The notes under the pieces: model-generated
Told to the model about the DNA's origin: nothing
Databases searched by the model: none
Seen by the model: the letters and a program-made list of their open reading frames with translations, nothing else
Program-made: the position numbers and the translations under genes
Part shown: positions 17,519-26,691 of the stretch, one piece after another
Layout: every line of letters starts with the position of its first letter
Numbering within the stretch: position 1 is the first letter of the stretch
Assembly (NCBI GenBank): GCA_963809795.1
Contig: CAWELN010000027.1
Location: 117,747 to 181,746 of the forward strand
Source: DASUAS01 sp963809795
GTDB taxonomy: Bacteria; Actinomycetota; Acidimicrobiia; IMCC26256; DASPTH01
Reading direction: 5' to 3'
DNA: 64,000 nt

Positions 17519-18085
17519 ATGAGCGGAGAGGACACCCGCCAGCGCATCCTCGCCGTCTCGGGCGAGCTCTTCGTGGAGCAGGGCTACGACGCCACGTCGT
17601 TGCGGGAGATCGCCGAGCGCCTCGGCGTCACCAAGGCCGCCCTCTACTACCACTTCTCCAGCAAGGACCAGATCCTGCGCGCCCTGCTGGAGCCGGGCAA
17701 CGCGATCATCACCGAGCTGATCGGGCGGCTCGAGGCGGCCCGGGGCAGTGAGGAATGGGCCGAGGTGCTGGCGTGGGCCGTGCACCAGGTGTTCGAGAAC
17801 CTGGACTTCTTCCGGCTGGTGGAGCGCAACCACCAGGTCACCGAGGTGATGATGGAGGCGTTCGCCTCGATCGAGGGTCACCAGCAGATGCACGCGCGCG
17901 TGGAGAAGGCGGCCGCGGCGGCGTCGTCCGACGTCATCGAACAGGTGCGGATGGTCGCCGCGCTGGGCGCGGTCACCGGCTTCGACGACTGGGCACCGAC
18001 GTTGCTGAAGGAAGCGCCCGCGGAGTTGCTGGAGGGCGAGCTGGTGGCGTCGACCCGGCGGATCCTCGACCTGCCGCCGCGGTGA
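17519..18085 (+). CDS. TetR/AcrR family transcriptional regulator
   Basis: Protein of 188 aa with a textbook N-terminal helix-turn-helix: RQRILAVSGELFVEQGYDATS, then LREIAERLGVTKAALYYHFSSKDQIL. The C-terminal domain is helical and unassigned. The ATG lies at 17519 close to GGGGAC. Placed divergently to a DrrAB-type exporter with a palindrome in the gap, it is most likely the local exporter repressor. Confidence 0.94.
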   Translation: MSGEDTRQRILAVSGELFVEQGYDATSLREIAERLGVTKAALYYHFSSKDQILRALLEPGNAIITELIGRLEAARGSEEWAEVLAWAVHQVFENLDFFRLVERNHQVTEVMMEAFASIEGHQQMHARVEKAAAAASSDVIEQVRMVAALGAVTGFDDWAPTLLKEAPAELLEGELVASTRRILDLPPR

Positions 18086-18121
18086 TGCCCGTCCGACGAT
18101 CGGGTTGACCGTCGCCAGACG

Positions 18122-19615
18122 TCAAAGGCGGCGGTGTGCCTTCCGGACGCGCTTCCACTGCCGTCTCCACTCGGTGCCCAGCGCGCGGCGCTCGTCGTCG
18201 AAGATCTGCGCGAGCCGTCCCGCGGCGTAGCCCGTCCGGGCGTCGTCGAGCTCCACGGTGGTCCGGTAGAGCCAGTCGGTGGCGACGACCGCGTCCTGAT
18301 GTGCTCCGAGGATGTCTTGGAGCTCCCCGAGCTCCTCGGCGAGCCGACCGGCCGCCTTGCCGATGATCGGCGCGGTGGCTTCGTAGGCATAGCGGGCCTG
18401 CTTGGCGCGCTTGCGGATCTCGTGGAGCTCGGGGTCGCTGGGCGGGTCGGTGAGTGCGTCGACGGCGCGGCGGAGGCGCTTCCACGGCTTGCGGGTGAGG
18501 TGCGCGACCGCCCGGCGATTGCGGAGGTCGGGGTCGAGGCGGCCACGGTCGAGCGGCGGCTCTCGCACCGTCGCGACCAGGTTGTCGAGCAGGGCCAGGT
18601 ACCGATGCGAGTCCAGGGCGCGCTGCAACGTCGCGACGTGCTCGCCGCGCTCGTGATCGAGATGACGACACAGCGCCGTCGCGTCCTGACGGGTCGATGC
18701 AGGGAGATCCGGGAGCCGCTGGGCCAGGAGCTCCCCCAGCACGTCGGCGTCACGAACGTCACCCAGCAGCTCGCCGAGCCACTTCAACTCGTCTCGCAGT
18801 GGGTCCGTCCAGACCCGCGCGAGCAGGGGACGCAACGTCCGCAGGTCGGACCGCAGTCGTCGGGTTCCGACGCGAGCCTGGTGGACACCTTCGGGATCGT
18901 CGTCCGTCCGCACCACGGGATCGTGGGTCACGAGCCGGTACAGACCGTTGGCGAGCGCGGTCCGCACGAGGTCGCTCGGCGTGCTGCGACGGCCGAGTCG
19001 ATCGCCGGGGACCACGTCGGGCGCGTCCCGCGCCGGCTCGCCGAGCGCCCGTGCGACCTTCGGTCGCTGGCCGTCGGCCTTCGCGCCGGCCTTGCGCAAC
19101 CGTGCGACGACCTCGTCGACCAGCTCGACGTCGGCATCGGACGCGACCTCGAACTCGACCTCGTGGAACGACGTCGATCCGGTTCGCACCGCTTTCGCTC
19201 GGACCCGATCGTCGTCGATCGACCCGACCGGCTGTCCGTGCCGGTCGACGATCCGGATCTCCTGGCGGTCGGTCGTGACCGTGGCGACCTTGGCCAAGGG
19301 AGCGGACCGGGACAACGCGTGGACGAGCGCGACCGCCTCGCGAGGCGGCTCGGCGGCGTCGAGGAACCCGAAGACGATCTCATCGCGCTCCAGCAACCCG
19401 TGCTGGTGCTCGGGCAGCTTGACCGTCCAGCCGTCGTCAGAGCGGAACCGCAGGCTCGCGCCCGCCCGGGTCAGACGAAGGTCAGCCGTGTCGTAGTACA
19501 CCGCCTCCTGGTGTCGTCGCGTGACCGAGTACGTCCCCAGGCCCTTCACCAACTTGTTCGGGCCCGGTAGCTCGCGGCCGCGCTTCAGCAGGAACTTGTG
19601 CTCCCTCTCCCTCAT
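18122..19615 (-). CDS. CYTH and CHAD domain-containing protein
   Basis: Fusion of 497 aa. Residues 1-200 form a CYTH domain (triphosphate tunnel metalloenzyme) starting MREREHKF, the ExExK-like strand; further charged strands are SLRFRSDD and HEVEFEVASD. Residues 215-490 form a CHAD helical bundle with its conserved His-rich surfaces: EGVHQARVGTRRLRSDLRTLRP and ELHEIRKRAKQARYA. CYTH domains bind or hydrolyse triphosphates and CHAD domains bind inorganic polyphosphate, so a link to polyphosphate metabolism or granules is likely. Monocistronic by spacing (37 nt from the TetR stop, convergent). Confidence 0.93.
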   Translation of the reverse strand: MREREHKFLLKRGRELPGPNKLVKGLGTYSVTRRHQEAVYYDTADLRLTRAGASLRFRSDDGWTVKLPEHQHGLLERDEIVFGFLDAAEPPREAVALVHALSRSAPLAKVATVTTDRQEIRIVDRHGQPVGSIDDDRVRAKAVRTGSTSFHEVEFEVASDADVELVDEVVARLRKAGAKADGQRPKVARALGEPARDAPDVVPGDRLGRRSTPSDLVRTALANGLYRLVTHDPVVRTDDDPEGVHQARVGTRRLRSDLRTLRPLLARVWTDPLRDELKWLGELLGDVRDADVLGELLAQRLPDLPASTRQDATALCRHLDHERGEHVATLQRALDSHRYLALLDNLVATVREPPLDRGRLDPDLRNRRAVAHLTRKPWKRLRRAVDALTDPPSDPELHEIRKRAKQARYAYEATAPIIGKAAGRLAEELGELQDILGAHQDAVVATDWLYRTTVELDDARTGYAAGRLAQIFDDERRALGTEWRRQWKRVRKAHRRL

Positions 19616-19735
19616 GTGGCCCTCCGTCTCCCTCGTCTGGCGGTGATACCCATGCCTCGGAATCGCCCAACTGGACCCGATCGGTGCGTGGAGTGAAGGA
19701 AACGTGCTGGGTTGCGGGGTCGGGAGTACCGCCGG

Positions 19736-20704
19736 TCACACCATGGGGTTGAGCATCGGCACGACCTTGTAATACGCGCGCACCGATCCGAGCGGCCAGT
19801 CGGCCATGGCGAGGTGGTCGGCCTGGCTGAAGTCCGATCCGCAGCGCGCGCCGCGGGCGAACGCCTCGCCGACGAGGTCGGTCGCACCGGTGCGCGTCAT
19901 GGTGCTCGCCTTGGGCTCGATGCTCCCGTGCTTCAGCAGCCCGGCTTCGTGGATCACGAGGTTGGCGACGAACTGCAACCAGTTGGCGTCGTTGTCGTTC
20001 ATCGCCAGTGTGAACGCGCCGAGCGCGATCTCGCCCGGACCGGTCGGCTCGTAGCCGCTGATCACGTGGTTCATGTCGTGGCTCACGTAGTGCGCGGGGG
20101 TGTGCGTGTCCCGGCCCGGGACGGTGATGTCGTTGCGCCGGTAGAACTCGATGTAGTGCCAGCCGAGGGTGTCCTCGGGGAGGTCGTGGAGCGCTTCGAG
20201 ACGTTCGGCAAGGTCGGTGTCGGGCTCGTCGAGGTGCAGGTACTCGTCGCGCAGCGAGGGCTCGGAGAGCGTGGGGAGGTCCTCGGCGTAGAAGCGGTCG
20301 AAGTCCTCGGTGGCACGCTCGGTGCCCTCGTCGATCCACTTGCGGCAGATGTCGAGGTGCGGACCGCCGACGTCCAAAGCGTGCGCGTACTCCTCGACCC
20401 GCGTGACCTGCGCCTCCGTCTCCGGGTGGCGGCAGAGCTCGAGCGTGACCAGCACCTCGTTGAGTCGGCGGCGGGCGTGCGGGTCTTCGATGGCGGTGGC
20501 CGCTTCTCGCGGGCCGAGTGGTGCGAGCGCGGCGAAGTCGAGATCGGGGCGCTCCCAGAGGTAGGTGACGACGGCCCGCAGCACCGCGAGCTGCTCGTCG
20601 GTGGGACCGCCGTCCACGTCGATGGCACCGAGCAACGACCGGGTCACCGGCTCGACGAGTTCGGGGGCGACGAGGAACGGCATCGAGAGAGAATTATCGT
20701 CCAC
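19736..20704 (-). CDS. COQ4-like (ubiquinone biosynthesis protein family) protein
   Basis: Protein of 322 aa. The C-terminal half has the COQ4-type metal-binding pattern: a His-Asp-x-x-His stretch in SHDMNHVISGYEPTGPGE, with Glu a few residues on, and LVIHEAGLL later. The N-terminal half is not recognised. Actinobacteria make menaquinone, not ubiquinone, so the family name should not be taken as function; a role with another prenylated or hydrophobic substrate is an inference. The gene start abuts a LexA-box promoter that points the other way at 20717-20745. Confidence 0.7.
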   Translation of the reverse strand: MDDNSLSMPFLVAPELVEPVTRSLLGAIDVDGGPTDEQLAVLRAVVTYLWERPDLDFAALAPLGPREAATAIEDPHARRRLNEVLVTLELCRHPETEAQVTRVEEYAHALDVGGPHLDICRKWIDEGTERATEDFDRFYAEDLPTLSEPSLRDEYLHLDEPDTDLAERLEALHDLPEDTLGWHYIEFYRRNDITVPGRDTHTPAHYVSHDMNHVISGYEPTGPGEIALGAFTLAMNDNDANWLQFVANLVIHEAGLLKHGSIEPKASTMTRTGATDLVGEAFARGARCGSDFSQADHLAMADWPLGSVRAYYKVVPMLNPMV

Positions 20705-20716
20705 TGCTCTCGGGTC

Positions 20717-20745
20717 TTGACTCCGAACGTATGTTCGTGTACTGT
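20717..20745 (+). promoter_or_regulatory. Second SOS-type promoter with LexA box (20724-20737)
   Basis: CGAACGTATGTTCG is a perfect inverted repeat with the LexA core GAAC-N4-GTTC. It lies in the 17-nt spacer between TTGACT (20717-20722) and TACTGT (20740-20745). The layout and following leader (cagcttcc...) match the promoter of the HNH gene at 3072, but downstream only an HNH gene relic remains. The divergent COQ4-like gene begins 13 nt away and could be affected. Confidence 0.75.
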
Positions 20746-20759
20746 CGTGGCAGCTTCCT

Positions 20760-20981
20760 CGACTTCCCCGGTTGACGGATCACCTCCCGGGAAAGGCGCT
20801 GGCGACGCGGCAGGTCGTGGCGACCGGCGCGTGGAAGCAGGACGGCGCGCACCGCGACGTGGCGTCGTGGTTGTCGGCGACGACCGGCTCGACGCTCGGG
20901 TTCGGCGCGGGCGACATTGGTGACGGTCCACCCGGCCGCATGCGCTTCGTGTCGCCGAACGAGTGGGTGCCGCGATGTTGA
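20760..20981 (+). pseudogene. Decayed DUF222/HNH gene relic
   Basis: A 69-codon frame (20772-20981) contains two pieces of the HNH protein encoded at 3149. One is LATRQVVATGAWKQDGAHRD with the following SWLSATTGS, matching residues about 50-82 of the intact copy almost word for word. The other is PPGRMRFVSPN, matching its last 15 residues. The first 46 residues and about 295 internal codons, including the whole HNH nuclease, are gone. The LexA-box promoter upstream survives. This is a second genomic copy that lost its body by internal deletion. Confidence 0.85.
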
Positions 20982-21017
20982 CCACGGTCGGGACGAACGA
21001 GAACGCCTGCCGGAGCT

Positions 21018-21473
21018 TCATCCCCCCGCGGACACGGGCTGCTTCGGGATCGCTTGGATCAGCTGGCGGATCTGGTCGATGGTGGCGTTGTACTGCTCGG
21101 CCAGTGCGTTCGCCTGGCTGATGGCGGCGTTGTACGACGCCACGTCGGGGGCCTCGGACGCGCCCAACGACTGCGCGACCCGGTCGGCGTCGACGCCCTG
21201 GCTCATGGTGTCGGCGAGCTGGCGCTCGAGCGCGAGCACCTGGGTGAACGCGTTCGTCGTGGCCGCCGCCGCCGAGCGGGCCGCCACCAGTTGGTCCTGC
21301 GAGTCCTGCAACGCCAGCTTCTGCGCCGCCAGCTCCTGGCGGCCCTGGACGACGTCGTCGTGCGCACCGTCGCGGTCCGAGATCGACGCCAGCATGAACA
21401 CCGCGGCGGCGACGAAGAGCACGCCGGCGACGACCAGCGCGATCACATGCGGGCGTCGGAGGGTGCCGGTCAC
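21018..21473 (-). CDS. Hypothetical single-pass membrane protein
   Basis: 151 aa, not recognised. One membrane helix near residues 10-30 (VIALVVAGVLFVAAAVFMLA) follows a short basic N-terminus, then an Ala/Gln-rich, probably coiled-coil extracytoplasmic part (GRQELAAQKLALQDSQDQLV and later). GTG at 21473 overlaps the TGA of the preceding gene (GTGA), so it is translationally coupled. Third gene of a compact operon with 21470-21976 and 21973-22641; the shared architecture of the two small proteins suggests they act as a pair at the membrane. Confidence 0.7.
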   Translation of the reverse strand: MTGTLRRPHVIALVVAGVLFVAAAVFMLASISDRDGAHDDVVQGRQELAAQKLALQDSQDQLVAARSAAAATTNAFTQVLALERQLADTMSQGVDADRVAQSLGASEAPDVASYNAAISQANALAEQYNATIDQIRQLIQAIPKQPVSAGG

Positions 21474-21976
21474 TTCGCCGCCTTCAACGCGTCGAGCGCG
21501 GCCTGCGCCTGTTGCAGCGCCTGCTGCACCTGCTGGTTGCGCTCGGCCAGCTGGCTGATGGTGGTCGCGCCGTTGCCCTGCAGCGCGCTCGCCGCGCCCG
21601 CGTGGTCCCCGCCCGCGTACAGCGACGATGCCTGGTTCACCACGTCGATGAAGCGGTTCTGCGCCGCGACCACGTCGGTGAGCGCCGCCTCCAGCGCCCC
21701 CACCTTGCTCGGCACCGCGTTGGCGAGCTTGCGCAACGCGATCCGTTGCCGGTCGACCCGCGCCTGCTGGTGCACCAGCGTCGCCCGTCGCGCGGCCAGC
21801 GCGTCGGCGCGGTCGTGATCGCTCGACGCGTCGGAACGGGCGCCGGCACCGATCACCACGAACACCAGCGCCGCCACCACCATCACCACGACCGCGATCA
21901 CCGCGACGAGTGCGGCGTGGCTGCGCGCCGGCGGCGGTGCCGCGGGCTCGTCGGGGCGGGCTTCGGTGATGGTCAC
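21470..21976 (-). CDS. Hypothetical single-pass membrane protein
   Basis: 168 aa, unrecognised. A Pro-rich cytoplasmic start (DEPAAPPPARSH) is followed by one strong membrane helix (ALVAVIAVVVMVVAALVFVV, residues 21-40). A long helical extracytoplasmic region rich in Ala, Gln and Arg follows, ending QQALQQAQAALDALKAAK, a probable coiled coil. It overlaps its upstream neighbour by 4 nt and its downstream neighbour by 4 nt. Same plan as the 151-aa protein next to it, so the two may be diverged duplicates or partners. Confidence 0.72.
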   Translation of the reverse strand: MTITEARPDEPAAPPPARSHAALVAVIAVVVMVVAALVFVVIGAGARSDASSDHDRADALAARRATLVHQQARVDRQRIALRKLANAVPSKVGALEAALTDVVAAQNRFIDVVNQASSLYAGGDHAGAASALQGNGATTISQLAERNQQVQQALQQAQAALDALKAAK

Positions 21977-22641
21977 GATTCCCGGGCCGGCGGGGCGAAC
22001 GCGATGAGCCCGGCGCGCAGGTCGTCGGCCATGCCCATGATGGTGGCGTGGCCGTACGGCCGCGGCGTGGCAATGGCGAACTCGACCACGGTGGGCCCGC
22101 GCAGCGCGTCGACCTCGAAGAAGTCGTCGCCCGCGGGCGCGACGCAGTTCCAGGACAGCGCGATGCCGCGGATGCCGTCGTCGATCTCGATGCCGTTGTC
22201 GCGCTCGGCCGTCCAGAGCCGGTCGCGGTAGTCCTGGCCGAGACCGAGGTTGGCGAGCTCGGTGTCGCCCATCGCCTTGTGGATGGCGAACACCACGCCC
22301 GCCCGCAGGCGGTCGATCACGTCCTGCGACGGCACCTGGGGCCAGAACCGGCCGCCCACCGACCCGTACTGCTCGGGATCGTCGGGGAAGAGGTGGTGGA
22401 TCCAGTCACCCCGGAAGTGCTCGTCGAGCGCCACCCGCAGGAGCCGGGAGTTGTTCGCCACTGCCCGCCACTCGTGGTCGAGCGCGTCCGACCGGTCGAA
22501 GAAGTCGCGGGTGGCCACGCGCCCCAGCGCGGCCAGGTAACGGTCGAGCAGTCCTTTGTCGTCGACGTCGGTGGTGCTGAAGTACCGGTCGAAGGCCGCC
22601 ATCTCCTTGGTCTTGGCGAACCAGTGCGGCATGCTCCCCAT
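21973..22641 (-). CDS. Hypothetical protein (first gene of a three-gene operon)
   Basis: 222 aa, soluble, no signal peptide, family not recognised. It is rich in aromatic and acidic residues, with many His/Asp positions (FRGDWIHHLFPDDPEQYG). It ends in an Ala-rich tail overlapping the next gene by 4 nt. ATG at 22641 is preferred over an in-frame ATG at 22632 because AAGGGA sits 4 nt upstream. The tight coupling to two membrane coiled-coil proteins suggests a common pathway or complex. Confidence 0.72.
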   Translation of the reverse strand: MGSMPHWFAKTKEMAAFDRYFSTTDVDDKGLLDRYLAALGRVATRDFFDRSDALDHEWRAVANNSRLLRVALDEHFRGDWIHHLFPDDPEQYGSVGGRFWPQVPSQDVIDRLRAGVVFAIHKAMGDTELANLGLGQDYRDRLWTAERDNGIEIDDGIRGIALSWNCVAPAGDDFFEVDALRGPTVVEFAIATPRPYGHATIMGMADDLRAGLIAFAPPARES

Positions 22642-22698
22642 GGAGTCCCTTCCCGTCCCTTCCCGCCCCGAACGCCCGGCCGGCGCGAAGCGGCCAGG

Positions 22699-25600
22699 CT
22701 ACGCGACGACCTGCCTGCGTTCCTCGGTCGCGACCAGCGAATACACCTGCTGGCGGGCGGCGATGCCCTTGAACGTGTGCTCACCGCGGTCGACGAACCG
22801 CACATCGTCGTGGCCGTCGGCCGCGTCGTGGATGGCCGCCGACACCAGGATCTCGTCGGGACCGCTCAACGCGCACACCCGGGCCGCCATGTTGACCGCG
22901 CCGCCGTAGATGCGGTCGCCGTCGACGATGAGCTCGCCCTGGTGCACCGCCACGTGGAGGTGGAGGCCGGTCGGCTCGACGTCGCCGACGCACCGCTGCG
23001 CCGCGTCGAGGGCCTGGGCCACCGTCGGGAAGAGGCCGATGAAGCCGTCGCCCAGGCTGATGCCGGTGACGACGGTGCCGCCGTTGCTGACGATGGCGCC
23101 GGTGATCGCCCGCTCGACCAGCCGGGCCCGGGCGCGGTAGGGGCCGGCGCCGAGCTCCTCGGTGAGCCGGGTGGAATCGACCACGTCGGTGAACAGGATG
23201 ATGGCGCCGGCGTTGGGCGCGATCGGCCCGACCGGCTCCAGCTCGGGCGCGGTGCCGCTCAGCTGCTCCGAGCGGGCCACGTCGTACTCGAGGCCGAGGC
23301 GGCGGAAGGTGGCGACCGCCTCGTCGAGCAGCGCGAACCCGTCGCCGCGCTCGCCCCGCCGGAGGTGGATGGTGGCGAGGTCGGCCTGCGCGCGGGCCAG
23401 CTCGGGGACCGCGCGCAGCTCGTGGGCGCGGGCGATGGCGCGCTGCAGGGTGGCGATGGCGTCGGCCTCGTCGCCGAGGAGGTCCTGCGCCACGCCGAGG
23501 TGGCGGGCCACCAGCGACGCGGTGCCGCCGATGAGCACACCGCCGCGCCGTTCGATCTCGGCCAGGAGGTCGCGCGCCTCGTGCAGGTCGCCGGAGGCGC
23601 CTTCCCGCTGCGCGAGCTCGACCGCCAGCACCGCCCACGCGTCCCCGCCCACGAGCGGTTCGCGGGGCAGGCCGGGGAGGGGCGCACCGAGCACGGCCAG
23701 ACGGCGCTCGCACGCGGTGACCCAGCGGGAGAAGAGGTCGACGGTGGTCTGTTCGAGCGCGTCGGCGGTCTCCGACCACGTGGCCAGCGCCTCGCGCGCC
23801 TGCTCGAACTGGCCGCGCGCCGCGTGCGCGCCCGCGATGACGGGCAGGAAGAGCCCGGCGGCCCAGTGGTAGCCCGGAGAGGCGTTGCAGCAGGAGCGCC
23901 CGGTGCGCGTACTGCTCGGCCTGGTCGAAGTCGCCGCGGGCGACCGCGATCTGCGTGAGCGCGGCGAGCGGCAGTCCCAGCTCCAACGGGTACTGCGTGC
24001 GCTCGGCGATGTCGCAGCACTCGAGCGCGCGTGCCTCGGCCTCGTCGAACCGGCCCAGCCAGGTGAGCACGAGCGGCACCCGGAACACCGGCCCACCCGC
24101 GAGCAGCGACTCGTCGGCCGCGGCGCGCGCGTGGGCCACGCCGTCCTCCAACGTCGCCAGCGAACCGTGCAGGTCGTAGCGCGCCCACTGCGGCACGCTG
24201 AGCGCGGTGGTGGCGCGCGCGTAGGCAGAGTGGTCGTCGTGCTCTTCGGCGATCGCCATGGCCCGGCGCGCGCATTGCGCCGCCTGCTTCATGCGCCACT
24301 CGACCCAGTACGACTGCGACAGCTCCACCAGTGCCTCGGCCGCCAGCTCGGGGTCGTCGGCCTCGAGCTCGTCGACCAGCTCCTCGAGCGGCTCGCGGTC
24401 GGCCACCACCGACAGCATCTCGCGGGTGCCGATGCCGCAGCGGATGCGCCAGAGGTGGAGCTCGGCGCGGGTGGCGGCGTCGGCGTCGGGGCCGAGCAGG
24501 TGGAGCGCGGCCTCGAAGTGGGTGACGGCCTGGGCCAGCTGCAGGTTGCCCCGCCGGCTCAGCCCCGCCCGGCGGTGCAGCTCGGCCAGCTCGGCCGGGG
24601 CCTGCGACCGGGTGAGCGCGGCCTCGTAGTAGCGGGCGGCCTCGTCCCACGCGCCCCGGGCCAGCGCGTCGTTGCCCGCCGACCGCACGCACTTGAGCGC
24701 GTCGTCGTCGATGAGCGCGCCCCCTGCGACGAGGTGGTGCGCGATCGCACGATCCTCGTGCACGATGGTGGCGGCGCGCGCGTGCTGCTCGCGGCGGGTC
24801 GCCGACGACGCGCGCGAGTACGCGGTGTGCGCGTAGATCGGGTGACTGAACGCGAGCGTGGCGCCGTCCTCGACCAGCACCCCCGCGTCGATCGCCTCGA
24901 CGATGGCGGACTCGCTCGTGTCGCTCAACGTGAGGACGGCGGCGCGTTCGGCGTCGGGCCCGAGCACCGCGGTGGCGAGCGCGACGCGCGCCGCGGGCTT
25001 CGACAACGACGTCCAGCGTCGCGCCCACCGCCACCATCATCGGGTGCGTGGACGCCGCGCCCAGCAGCGCGGGCGACGAGCGCTCGTCGCGGACCAGCGC
25101 CTCGACCAGCAACGGGTTCCCGCCACTCGCGGTCGCCAGGTCGCGCGCCCGGTCGATGGGACACCCGGGCTGCCGCTCGCGCGCGAGCTCGGTGGCTTCC
25201 AACCGGGTCAGCGGGTTCAGGTGGACGACGGCGGTGCGGGGCTCGCTGCGGAGGCGGGCCACGCCCTCGCCGGCGCGCGCGGTCGGGTCGGCGCGCGACG
25301 TGGCCAGCACCAGGAGCGGCACGTGCTCGTCGTCGAGCCGGAACATGAGGTGGCGTAGCAGGTCGATGGTGGCGACGTCGGCCCAGTCGACGTCGTCGAC
25401 GAAGACGACCGTCGGCGTGGTGCGGGCGTACCCGAGCACGAGGCTGGTGACCGCGAGCAGCGTGCGGGTGCGCTCGCGCTCGATCACCTCGGGGGCGTCG
25501 GTGGTCGACGGTTCGAGCGCGTCGGCTCGCACCCGCTCGAGCACCTCGCGGTCCGCCGGCGAAGCGGCGGCGTCGGCGATGGCGACGAACAACGAGTCGC

Positions 25601-25823
25601 GCAGCGGCAGGTACGGGAGGTCGAGGTGGTCGTAGCACCGGCCCCGCAGCACCGACGCCCGCCGGCGACGGGCGTGGTCGAGCGCCTCCTGCGCCAGGCG
25701 GGTCTTGCCGATGCCCGACTCGCCCTCGACGATCACCAGGTGGCCGAAGCCGCCGAGGGCGACGTCGACGCGGGCGCGCAACCAGCTCAGTTCGGCCCGC
25801 CGCCCGATCAGCGCACTCGACAC
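22699..25823 (-). CDS. AAA-type ATPase / TPR / class III nucleotide cyclase protein with two frame breaks
   Basis: Reconstructed protein of about 1040 aa. Order of parts: ATPase with Walker A EGESGIGKTRLAQ near residue 35 and Walker B TVVFVDDVDW near 145; a long helical TPR-like middle; then a C-terminal cyclase homology domain with FTDVVDSTRLTEELG (first metal Asp), SLGDGFIGLFP and YGGAVNMAARV. In canonical adenylate cyclases a Lys precedes the GDGF motif; here that position is Ile (GISLGDGF), so substrate specificity is uncertain. The frame shifts near 25,005 and near 23,885; sequence on both sides is well conserved. The span is 3125 nt, not a multiple of three. GTG at 25823. Third gene after the tautomerase and GNAT genes. 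Confidence 0.87.
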
Positions 25824-25839
25824 CGGGTGAGCGTAGGCC

Positions 25840-26337
25840 TCACCACTCCGGACGAGCGAGGGACACCTGCACCTCGTACTCGGTGCCGCGCGTGACGAGC
25901 GTCAGCGTGCCGACGCGCCCGAGCATGCGCCGCACGTGGTGCGACGACGCGAGCGTGGTCGCCTGCAGCGTGGTGACGCCGACGTCGAGCGCGGTCGCGA
26001 CCATGAGGTCGAGCAACCCGGTGCCGAAGCCGTGGCGCTGCTCGGCGTCCTCCACCAGCAGGCCGACCTCGGCGGTGCGCAGCCCGGTGCGGAACAGGCT
26101 GGCGACGCCGACGACGGCGCCCGGGTCGCGGTCGACGATCCACGACCACTGCCCGGGCGCCGGGTCGACGATGTCGGCGAGGTGCCGGGTGGGGAACTCC
26201 GCCACCGGGGCCAGGAAGCGGCCGTAGCGGGTAGCCGGGCTGCACCGCTCGAACATGGCGACGAGCTGGGGCACGTCATCCGCGTGGGGGGTACGGAGCA
26301 CCCCGCCCGTCGCCAGTTCGAGACAGTGCATCACCAT
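25840..26337 (-). CDS. GNAT family N-acetyltransferase
   Basis: 165-aa acyl-CoA-dependent acyltransferase. The acetyl-CoA loop lies around EDAEQRHGFGTGLLDLMV (Q/RxxGxG/A form). Earlier strands WSWIVDRDPGAVVGVASLF and AEVGLLVED complete the fold. The acceptor is unknown. It lies 3 nt after the stop of the tautomerase gene and 16 nt before the cyclase gene, so the three form an operon. It is distantly like the acetyltransferase domains linked to cAMP signalling in mycobacteria, which is only suggestive given the cyclase next door. Confidence 0.87.
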   Translation of the reverse strand: MVMHCLELATGGVLRTPHADDVPQLVAMFERCSPATRYGRFLAPVAEFPTRHLADIVDPAPGQWSWIVDRDPGAVVGVASLFRTGLRTAEVGLLVEDAEQRHGFGTGLLDLMVATALDVGVTTLQATTLASSHHVRRMLGRVGTLTLVTRGTEYEVQVSLARPEW

Positions 26338-26340
26338 GGT

Positions 26341-26556
26341 TCAGCCCGCCTGCAGTGCCTTCACGTCGGCCGCGGTCAGCGCCTTGCCGCCGATGGCCCA
26401 CTCGCCGCTGGCGACCTCTTCGATGGTGACCCAGGTGACCGGGCGCATGTTCTCTCCCTCGATTTCGACCATGGTCTCGGTGAGACGGGTGAGCATGTCC
26501 TGCTTCTGGTTCTCGTCGAAGACGCCCTTGATGAGCTTCACGTTGACGTACGGCAT
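26341..26556 (-). CDS. 4-oxalocrotonate tautomerase family protein
   Basis: Small enzyme of 71 aa. After removal of Met the catalytic amino-terminal Pro is exposed (MPYVNVKLIKGVF), the hallmark of the tautomerase superfamily. QKQDMLTRLTETMVEIEG forms the helix and PVTWVTIEEV the second strand with the usual WxV/I pattern. It probably tautomerises a keto-enol acid in aromatic degradation. ATG at 26556 has AGGAGG 6 nt upstream. First gene of the tautomerase-GNAT-cyclase operon and divergent from the SARP regulator. Confidence 0.92.
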   Translation of the reverse strand: MPYVNVKLIKGVFDENQKQDMLTRLTETMVEIEGENMRPVTWVTIEEVASGEWAIGGKALTAADVKALQAG

Positions 26557-26691
26557 TGCAGCCTCCTGGGATTCACGCGGCCGGCATTTCCGGACGACCA
26601 GAGCCTGCGCCCGGCCCCCTGCAGCTCTCTGACAAGCCACCCCGACCCGGCTGGTCCAGCGGTTTGCAAGCGGTTCCGGCACACTTCCGGT

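Noticed and set aside
22699..25823. Programmed ribosomal frameshifting in the cyclase gene
   Set aside because: No slippery heptamer or pseudoknot is evident at either break, and unrelated genes in the window show the same kind of break.
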